A stretch of 64,000 nucleotides of DNA, taken from contig NC_051063.1 of NCBI RefSeq assembly GCF_004664715.2, positions 148,285,665 to 148,349,664 of the forward strand. The letters run 5' to 3'. This document shows positions 56,291 to 64,000 of the stretch, one piece after another (within the stretch, counting starts at the first letter, position 1; each line of letters starts with the position of its first letter). The translations under genes and the position numbers were made by a program. Source of the stretch: Peromyscus leucopus (lineage: Eukaryota > Chordata > Mammalia > Rodentia > Cricetidae). The notes under the pieces were generated by a model. It was not told the origin of the DNA, did not search any database, and worked only from the letters and a program-made list of their open reading frames with translations.

Positions 56291-56914
56291 AAAGTAAGGG
56301 TAATAGAGAGAGCTGTCATGGACAGGATGATGAGGGAGGAGAGGAAGAAGAGGAGTCTCCAGAGAAATGCCCCAAACAAAGGAAAATATCTGACTTTTAT
56401 ATCCTTTCAAGGATATAAGCTTGAATGTTGCTTGACAGGAAGGTCTATGCCATGTAATGTAGTCTGGGATAGCCTATGTGACAACGAGCATGGGGGAGCC
56501 AGGTACAGGGTAGGACCATAAATTAGAGGCTGTGAAACCATAGCACAGATAGCTTTTGAACTCAGTTTCAAAGAGCTTGGGAAGAGAACATGGCCTGACT
56601 TCTGTTTCTGCAAGATCTGGTCCCTTAGAGTGACAGGATCCATGATGGCACACAGAGGGCTTTCTTGGGAGCATTATGAGCTCAGTATAAGGGTGCAGCC
56701 CCCCTACTGCGAGGAAATGATGTGGGGGAGGTTGGGGCTACAGACTGGAAGTCTCTGGTTGTGAGAAGGAATGGTGAAGAGTGAGTTCAAGAGAAGACAC
56801 AATCATGGGCGGGGCTGACATGATGGTGAGTTTGTTTCCTGGTGGTAGAGAAGAATGAAAGACTGAGCAGCTGAACAAGCCTTGTCACGTGGCTGAGAGC
56901 CGGACAAAGAACAT
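56291..56914. other. No recognised feature
   Basis: Purine-rich in places. No repeat or exon recognised. Confidence 0.4.
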
Positions 56915-57185
56915 GAGTGGAGGGCGGGGGTGGGGGTGGGGGGTGGCGGGACAGTCCATCCCTCCACGTGAAGCTGACCAGGAATGGCTTGAGACGGAGC
57001 TGCGGTCTGAAGCGCGCCGGCTGTTACAGCTCACGAGGCACCGTTCCTCCCGGGCAGATCGCTTACTCCATTTTTGCAAGAGCTTCCCTCCCCAGGCACG
57101 GAGCAAACGCAGCCTCTTGGCGGGAAGCTGACTGCGCAGTAGCTGCTGGGCGCACCTGCCATGTGTTGGGGGAAAGTAATTGAAT
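56915..57185. promoter_or_regulatory. G-rich tract and CpG cluster, candidate enhancer/promoter
   Basis: A G-rich run at 56,918-56,950 ('gggcgggggtgggggtgggg') could form a G-quadruplex on the + strand. It is followed at 57,000-57,155 by at least ten CpGs, including 'gcgcgccgg' and 'cttggcgggaag'. The rest of the window is CpG-poor, as expected for methylated intron. A local CpG cluster outside repeats suggests a regulatory element kept unmethylated. No transcription start is demonstrated. Confidence 0.4.
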
Positions 57186-57655
57186 TGGCTCTCGTCTTCC
57201 TTCTAGAAGGACGAGTTCCACTGCTTAAAACGTTGCCTCATCATTTGCCTTTGAATCAGATCTGATGATCTGAACAAAATTCTTGATTGTAGGCATCAAC
57301 AGAACATCCTGGCGTTAGGAAGACACGATCGACAGGGCTCGAGGATTCCAGGCCTCTCTGGCCGGCAGTGGCACCATCAATGGAAAACACTTTTGGCTCT
57401 AATAGAGCCATTACTACCTGACAGTCTATTACTTTCTTCATCACCGTCTGCAGTAGGAACTTCTGACTCAATTCCAGTTTTATCTCTGGCCTCTCCTAGG
57501 TCAGGTAGGGAAGCAGAAAGAGCGAGCTGGTATCCTTGTAACTCGACATGCTTGAAAGGTGAAGCCGCCCCTCTGAGAAGCAGTGCCCTGCCGATCCCGA
57601 TTTTGCCTTTTCTTTCCACAGCTGTTTAATTACATGTTACTCTTCTCTGACCTTC
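57186..57655. other. Repeat-free candidate conserved block
   Basis: Adjoins the CpG cluster and is free of recognisable repeats over about 470 bases, with mixed composition and further CpGs ('cacgatcgacagggctcgag'). Overlapping ORFs on both strands (57,377-57,629) have no recognised domain. Best read as part of the same regulatory candidate. Confidence 0.35.
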
Positions 57656-58167
57656 TGCAGTTTTTTTTTTCTATATTCTTCGCAAATTGTGGACTTTGAA
57701 TAACAAAACCTGTCAATTAAATGGGTCAGCAGTTTCATGGTGTGGTAATTTCACAGATAGCTTGATTCACAACCCCTGTCCTCATAGGCATGATATAAAA
57801 TAAAAGCTACTGAGCCCCCAGAATGTGCCACAGCTCCTCACTGGAAGCTGGAGTTGGGCAAAAATAGCTCAAACTGAGACCGATCGTTCAAGGAGCAGAG
57901 GCTTTGAAATTCTTTTGTACTGTGCTCTGAAGGATGGCTCTCCCTCTCCTGGGTCACAAGTGAACACGGGCAAGTGTCCCTACAGAGGAAGTGTCCCCTC
58001 ACTGGAACTTGAAAGTCCTTCTCTGAACTGTTCTGGCATGGCCCTTGCTGTCCTTGGAACTGGCCCCAGTGTGTCTACACCGGGAGGCAGGAAGCCTGCT
58101 CCTTATGTGGAAGCAAGAGAGAGTGGATAGATATTGTAGAGTCCAGCACCCCCCTCCAGGTAGAGTA
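57656..58167. other. No recognised feature
   Basis: No repeat or exon recognised. Confidence 0.4.
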
Positions 58168-58478
58168 GCACATGCAGTGATTTGAATCTTAAATGTCCCC
58201 GAGAGGCCAATGCATTGAAGTCTCAGTCTCCCAACTGGTGCTACTGGGAAGTGCTAGCTGTGAGAGGTCATGTGGGACGCCCTTAGGTGATTGGACGGAA
58301 GCTCTTGGAGGGTTTTGTGGTGCATCCTTCCCCTCCTTCCTTTGCTTTCTGGCCCTGAGGCTTTTCTTCTTAACATGCCTTATTCATACTGTGCTGTCCT
58401 TACCGCAGGCAGGGGCAGCAGAGCTAGCCAGTTGTGCGCCTAGACCTCCAGAACTATAAGACCAAGTAAACTGTATTT

Positions 58479-58480
<2 letters not shown>
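58168..58480 (+). mobile_element. MaLR-type LTR
   Basis: 'gtgatttgaatcttaaatgt' start, 'ccaactggtgctactgggaa', 'ggtgattggacggaagctc' and 'ctccagaactataagaccaa' end are in MaLR order. Confidence 0.65.

Positions 58481-58525
<45 letters not shown>
58481..58525. repeat. (GT)n microsatellite
   Basis: About 22 uninterrupted GT units between the MaLR and the B4 tail. Confidence 0.97.
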
Positions 58526-58526
<1 letters not shown>

Positions 58527-58539
58527 TATTTGCATGAGT

Positions 58540-58858
58540 ATGTGTTCATGAGTACATGCTTATGTACATGTCTCTGTGTGTGCACAGACGTGGGGAGGCC
58601 AAAGGTCAGCATCAAGTATCTGCCTCCTGCTCTCCACCTTACCTTTGGAGACCGAGTCTCTCACTGAAGCTAGAGTTCATCAACTGACTAGCCTGGCTAG
58701 CCAGGGTTCCACCTTCCTTTGCCCCCTCCCACCTCCCAGTACTGGAGTTGTAAAAGATGTACCTCCGAGCTCAGCTTTTACATGGCTACTGGGATTGAAC
58801 TCAGGTCCTCCTGGTTACCCAGGAAGCCTTTAACCTACTGAGCTCTTTTCCTATTCTG
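58540..58858 (-). mobile_element. B4A-type SINE
   Basis: Antisense composite: TG-rich tail at left, 'gacgtggggaggccaaaggt', 'ctagcctggctagccagggt', 'cccagtactggagttg', then head 'ggattgaactcaggtcctcc' and 'taacctactgagctc'. Confidence 0.75.
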
Positions 58859-58914
58859 TCTGTGCCCTGTGTAAGTGAACTATCTCAGGTATTTTGTTAT
58901 GCTGATACATATAC

Positions 58915-59195
58915 TACATATTAATCAATTCTTGCTACTATACCAGAGCAGAACTCCATGGCTTAGATAATGTAAACTTTTTCTCACAGTTCTAGAGGTT
59001 ACAAAGGCCAAAGCCGAGGTGCCAACGTGGTTTGTGTCTCGTGAGGGTTATCTTCCTGGCTTGCAGACATTCACCTATTGATGACCCAGGAGAGCTTTAT
59101 TTGGTACATTCGTATGAGAGAGGGGTGGAGGGAAGGGGGAGGGAGAGCCCCTTTCTCGTAGGGCACTTCATCATATAGGCAGGGGTGAGTGAGTC
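58915..59195 (-). mobile_element. MaLR-type LTR fragment
   Basis: 'caattcttgctactatacca', 'ccatggcttagataatgtaa', 'ctcacagttctagaggttac' and 'aaagccgaggtgcc' follow the antisense MaLR order. Confidence 0.6.
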
Positions 59196-61682
59196 AGGCT
59201 AATGTCTGGGCATAGAAGAAAGCAGGGGCAATCTAACGGCAGATGACTCAGTCCAGCTTTGCCGCTTACTGACCTTTGAACTATACAGTGAGCTCAGAAA
59301 ATGTTGGCAGTCTTGGTGGGAATTTCAAATCAGCCTGAAGAGGGAACTCTGGAGTTGAAGGAATGGGGCTGGAGTTTGAAAGGTGAAGCAGGAGATGGTG
59401 ACTGGAATTGTAACAAGATGTCCACTAGAGAAATGGTCCTGCCATCTAACTTTAAAGTGAGTTGAGACTACGGTGTCTATCAAGCAGTGATGGATCTGGC
59501 CTCACAGAGGCTGTTGGGGATGTTTGGGTAGTGGGGCTAGAAGTCAAGTCATGCATGGCTCTAGGGACCTTTGGAAGAGTTAGACTCGGATGCTCAGAGA
59601 CCAGAGAGATAGAAGCCAAGGTCTCCCCAGCATTAAAGAGAGAGTATCTGGAAGAGGATGCTGGACAGCACACGGAGGAGATTGAAGGTTGTAGTTAACT
59701 ATCAATACTGACTGGAGGATTCACGTGTATTGACTGAAGCCTGTGGGCTATAAGATCTGGTTCTACCAGCTGCAGTCTGTGACTGTGGTGGGTCTGAATG
59801 AGAATGACCTCCAGAGGCTCCCGTTGAATGCTTGCTCATCACTTGGTAGAGCATTTGAGAAGGAGTGGGGGGGTGTTGCTGGGAGTGGGCTTTCATGATT
59901 TAAAAGTCCACACCAGGCTCCTGTGCGCTCCCCACCCCCCTCTCTCTGCCTGCTGCCTGTAAATCAGGATGGAAAGCTCTCACTCAGCTAGATTGCTCTA
60001 GCACCATTCCTGACTCCTTCCCACCATGACGATCATAGACTAACCCTCTAAATCTTCAAGCGAGTCCCAGTTAAATGTAAGAGTTGCTTTGGTCATGCCT
60101 ATCCACAGCAACAGAACACCAAGACAGTGACCAAGCAGACTTTGTAGCTCTGTTAGTAGCATGAGCCTCACAGGTCTGGTGGGCCCTTGTGCAGTCCCCA
60201 GGGGAAAAGTATCCAAGGCTTCCAGTTGGGTCCTTGGCCGCCTGACCCAGTCCCTCAGTGGCGGGTGTATGTGGCCCATCTTTCCAGGACCTCATGTCCA
60301 GATAACTTATTTATGATAAGGCCTCCTGAATGATTATCTTGAGCAGCAAGCCAGAGGCGCCTGCCCTGGATCTGTTTAGATACAGGGGTGCCTGGGCTGG
60401 CAAGGGAGGAGATTTAGTCATGAGTGGCCAGGAAGGAGCAGCATTGTTTTTGGAAAGTTGAGATTGTAAGAGGAACACCAGGTCTGGAAGGTTATGGCTT
60501 CAGATGCATTTGCAATGTGTTGAGTGGGAGAGCAACAGGTACCAGGAGAAGAAGCCACAGGGGTGAGACGCCTAGCAGACAGGACAGAGCTCTGGGCCAT
60601 GAGGGTTAGTAGGGCTGCATGATAGCTAGTTTCTCATGAGACTGGGAGAAGGGACAAATATCTTGGGAACCTGGGATCAGGGATTAGAACTCTAAAATAT
60701 GCTGAAGAGAGCAGCTTGGAAAATGGGAAGAGCATGAGGTGATGGAGAACCACAGAGCCTGGAGGGGCAGGATCTCTTCGGTGGATGGTCCTTTGATGGG
60801 CAATGTGGAACAGCACCTTGTAGCATTTGGTGACCTCTCTGTGACCTTGAGAAGCAGGGTTTCTGTTAAGTTGTGGAAGCTGAATTACGGAGGTTGGATG
60901 GGAAGTAGCTTTGTCTCCATAGTCATTGGTTATTCCTGGACCCAGGGAGACCAAGAATATGGGAACAAAGCCAGTGTCTTCCCTGGTATATGTAGCCTTT
61001 AGAAAAGGTGGGCCTGGGGCTAGGTGATGTCACACACTTGAACAGTGGTTTTCTAAGGTATGAGCACACAGTGTATCAGTGTGCTAAAGATGACATGGGA
61101 GAAGAGAAGCAGGGGTGACAGTAGGATCCAGGGCAAGGATAGTCAGGGCTTGGCCAGGAAAGGGCCACGTGGGCTGCTGGGATTGGGCGTCTAGAACGTT
61201 TCAGAGCTGTCTAAGGAGATAGTGCTTATCATCGAGATGGGAAGCTTTCCTGAGAACACGGGCTGGAGCGAAGGGGGCATGATGGGCAGCCACATCACTC
61301 TTCGGAGTGGCCAGTGAGTAAGGGGTGGCCCAGCCTTTGCTCCAGGGGCTATCTCCCATCCTTTCTGTGATTGTGTAGAACTCAGCCAAGTAAGTTAGAG
61401 GACTGGAGAGCACTGAGCAGCTTTGTGGAGAGCCTGGAAGCCCATCCCTCACATACCCTGCAATGCAGTAGACGATGCAATCTGCTCTGTAGTGCTTGGG
61501 GATCTTGAGCAGCCAGGGGAGTGTGGCCACAGGCTGTGATCATCTGGAGTGGAGACCCAGCTCATGGGAACGCCACTCTCGTAGTGTATGGATTTCACAT
61601 GCCCTTTCATGGGTGGAACAGGTTGAAGCTGATCTGAACGATGGCCAAATATCTCACATCCCTCTGCTCTCCTTCCTTCCAG
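59196..61682. other. Intron sequence upstream of the exon
   Basis: Mostly unique. The stretch 59,990-60,125 ('catgacgatcatagactaac', 'tccacagcaacagaacacca') resembles the end of a rodent LTR. Approaching the exon the sequence becomes GC-richer, and 61,660-61,682 is a pyrimidine-rich tract ending in AG. No branch point can be fixed by eye. Confidence 0.45.
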
Positions 61683-61739
61683 GTGCTGTTGTCAGGCCTC
61701 ATCGGTGTCGTCTCCTGGAAGAGGCCGCTCTCACTCGTG
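61683..61739 (+). CDS. Entrep2: Internal exon of a FAM189/ENTREP-family membrane protein (probably Entrep2)
   Basis: A 57-base exon of 19 codons, phase 0 at both ends, preceded by 'ctctccttccttccag' and followed by the donor 'gtaagt'. It encodes VLLSGLIGVVSWKRPLSLV, a hydrophobic helix ending in the conserved WKRP turn. I recognise this as part of the four-pass membrane domain of the FAM189/ENTREP family. ENTREP1 is reported to be an endosomal protein with PPxY motifs that engages the ITCH ubiquitin ligase; the function of the others is less clear. The paralogue is inferred: no other exon is seen in more than 60 kb upstream, which fits the long introns of ENTREP2 (FAM189A1) better than the compact ENTREP1 or ENTREP3 genes. 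ENTREP1 remains possible. The ORF's apparent upstream Met (61,641) is intronic and not a start. Confidence 0.75.
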
Positions 61740-63837
61740 GTAAGTGGCACCTGCAGCTCCAGGTGGCCTTGGACGGCGCTTCGCCTGCAGAGGAGCGAGT
61801 GTGGCAGAGGCAGTGGCAGCCAGCGTTCAGCTGTTGGCAGGAGGTGGTGCCTAGTGTCTGCTACGTGCTGGTGGCAGACTTTTGTACATAGTGTCTGCTT
61901 ACATGCTGACGGGCTTTCAAGAACTTCTGTGCATTGGCATGCTGGGTTGGCATGCTGTACTTCCCAGCATGCCCCTTGAGTGATTCCTAAGACTGTCCTA
62001 CCACATCCTTTGTCTGTTGGCTTTGATGGCATCCCTCGAGGACATACTGAGAACAAAGACATTTTGAAAGTCTGGATGCTGATGCTTTCTCCAGCCACTA
62101 AGATCCGTGTGTGCATGGCAAATACTTACACAGGAGATAGAACCAACACACATTCTACCAGAGTTCAAGAATCTTAAGAAATTGCATGGATAAAATATTC
62201 TTTCTTGAATCATTACAGGGCAGGGGGAGGAGGCGTGGACCACACTGGGGGTGGGGAAGGGTGATGGGTTTTCCCTCTGAGAAGTACCCCAAGCATCTCT
62301 GTGTGTATTGATCTGTAGGCTGGTCTTCTCGGTGCGTGCATTAATATATTGATGTGTCTGTGTCAGGACTAGAAGAAGAGCTTTGATGGGCACTGAACAA
62401 GGCAGTGTGGTTATGTTTGCCTTTTGTATTAATCAATTATTTAAAATCTTGTTTTAAGTAATAAGACTAGGAGATAATGACGCATACTAAATATTAATGG
62501 AAACGGGGAAAAAACAAATGCGTTTGTGGAAGATACTTCCTTCGTGAATGTGACTGTGACGTCCTGAAATGGTGTCAGGGGAGGTAGTGGCTTGAATTTG
62601 GTTGAGCTTCCTCTTGAGTAGTTCGGTTCACAGAAGAGTTTATTCAATTTTTTTTTAATATTGAAAATTTCAAATGTGCAGAAAAGTAGAGGGGGAGGCT
62701 GACATAGTGATTCCTGGTGCACCCTCCATCCAGCTTCAACAACAACAAAAAACAGCTGGTCTTTCTTTTTCCTTCTGTGTGCTCTCCGTACCGGCTCCCA
62801 GCCCTTCCCTTCTTGGATGAGTGACCTTATGGCAACTCCAGCATGGGGATCAAGAAGCTGGCTCTGTGTAGGATGGGTTGGCAGTGCACACACTGGCTTG
62901 GGACCAGCCGTGACTTCTCAACGCAGGGACAGTCTGTTCCATTCCTCCACGTACCCCCACAGGACAGACAGAGGAAGACCTTGGATGCCAGCTGCCTAAC
63001 AAAAGAGACTGTGTTCCTTAGGGTGGATGTAAAAACATGAAACTTTTGTCACCCAGCCACCCCCTTCCTCTATTTCCTGTCCTAGTCCCAGAGTGGAGAT
63101 CATCACAGGGTGGCCAGGATGCAGGTGTCTTAGAAATACCTTTGGGATGTGGTGCAGATGTATCCTGGGAAAGCTGGAGAGGTTTCGGAGCCTCGTGCAG
63201 GGAGGAGGGGATGGCAGCAGCTGGGCCGGCGGAGGCAGTGTTCCAAGTGATGGTTCCCGAGTCCTGCTGGGTGATTGGTGTAGGACCAGCTGCTCTCTGG
63301 AAGGTGCTCACATTCACCTTGCCTTGATTGATCTCCTCCCAGGGTCCAGCTGGAGGATGAAGGGCTTCACTGGGGACATGCTAGCCACTGTGCCAAACCC
63401 CAGATTTTTAGTGCCTCTGTGCAGCGCAGATTTTCTCCCATTGCCTCTCCCGTGCAGACTCTGCCCTCAGCAGATCCTTTCTCCACAGAAGGTTTCAGAG
63501 AGATCATGGGTCTTAACATTTAGGGTCCCCCTATTCCCTATGCCTGTGGAGTCTCGGGGATTAAGTGAGGACACACGGGAGGTGGGGTTGGGTCTCCTTA
63601 GCCTAACAGTTATGCATATCCTGTGTACATCTCATGGTAAGAACTTGTCACCAGGCCATTGTTACACAGGAGGCTTGCAGATGCTGCCCGTCTGGACAGA
63701 CACCTCTCAGAGGCAGCTGCATACTGTGGAGGGAGGGAAGTTTTGATGGGTGGTTATTTGTCTCTCCCATAAGAATGTTCTTTTGTCTGTGCAGAATCCG
63801 TGGATACAGAAGCCCAACTCCACATTGTCTACATATC
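61740..63837. other. Intron downstream of the exon
   Basis: No second family exon was found in the remaining 2.3 kb. A segment at 62,645-62,740 ('tattgaaaatttcaaatgtg', 'ccatccagcttcaacaacaa') resembles an ancient L1M-type 3' region. The longest non-L1 ORF of the window, 63,093-63,746 (217 codons), lies here without a recognisable domain or splice context. Confidence 0.45.
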
Positions 63838-64000
63838 TATGTATCAGTCAGGGGGTCCCCAGAAAACACAACAAAAAGGAGGTATCTAGCTAATCTCTGC
63901 CTGCTCATCTATTAGGGCATTTACTTTAAAGAATGTCATGAGATTGTTAGCAAGGCCAAAGTTTGCAGCCTAGGCCTGTAGGCTAGCCCCTCAGGGGAGA
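63838..64000 (-). mobile_element. LTR-like repeat, cut by the window edge
   Basis: 'tatgtatcagtcagggggtc' followed by 'cccagaaaacacaac' resembles the start of the same kind of ERVL/MaLR-like repeat as at 26,860. It continues beyond the window. Confidence 0.4.

Noticed and set aside
57377..57629. Overlapping ORFs of about 80 codons on both strands
   Set aside because: No domain; open frames on both strands reflect GC-rich composition of the candidate regulatory block.
61641..61979. 112-codon ORF taken as a small gene
   Set aside because: Only 61,683-61,739 is exonic by splice signals and family match; the flanking codons are intron.
1..64000. A novel multi-gene system (defence, biosynthetic or similar)
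   Set aside because: No gene cluster exists here; apart from one short exon, the window is intronic DNA and transposon remains.

Overview
The window is nuclear DNA from a muroid rodent, most likely a cricetid (deer-mouse, vole or hamster type). The evidence is the repeat content: B1, B2/B3, B4 and ID SINEs, rodent L1 lineages, URR1 hAT elements, MaLR-type LTRs, and a B1 subtype at 33.8 kb with the 'accaagtgagttccag' body seen in cricetids. There are no bacterial-style operons, no rRNA genes and no CRISPR array. Family names come from recognition by eye; RepeatMasker was not run.

Only one protein-coding piece of a host gene can be supported: a 57-base, phase-0 exon on the + strand at 61,683-61,739 with good splice sites. 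It encodes VLLSGLIGVVSWKRPLSLV, a transmembrane segment characteristic of the FAM189/ENTREP family. Because nothing else exonic is visible over more than 60 kb, the paralogue with very long introns, Entrep2 (Fam189a1), is favoured. On that reading 1-61,682 is one long intron (or intron plus upstream sequence) and 61,740-64,000 is the start of the next intron.

Layout. 0-1.9 kb: old L1-like and SINE remains. 1.9-4.5 kb: a 5'-inverted L1 with a 13-bp target-site duplication (TSD). 4.6-11.7 kb: B1 copies, an ancient L1 fragment, microsatellites and unrecognised sequence. 11.7-15.6 kb: two related direct repeats flanking about 2.5-3 kb that starts with a decayed tRNA-Lys primer-binding-like site; a young ID element sits in the left repeat. 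15.6-22.3 kb: mostly unique, with a MIR and an LTR. 22.3-24.2 kb: an L1 that kept both ends, including tandem promoter monomers, but lost its middle. 24.7-34.1 kb: LTRs, SINEs, one URR1, and a B1 whose tail became an (AT)n tract. 34.5-35.6 kb: two minisatellites. 35.7-41 kb: MaLR LTRs and a 5'-inverted L1 nested in an older L1. 41.8-45 kb: a SINE cluster. 48.7-50.8 kb: an antisense L1 3'UTR with a nested younger L1. 51.8-56.3 kb: second URR1 and an older inverted L1. 56.9-57.65 kb: a CpG-rich, repeat-free block that is the best regulatory candidate. 58-64 kb: LTRs, a B4, the exon, and intron.

The ORFs over 60 codons outside L1 are almost all chance or repeat-derived. The features do not form a pathway. 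What the window records is retrotransposition history inside a long intron: twin-primed L1s, nested insertions with intact TSDs, and tandem repeats arising from SINE tails.
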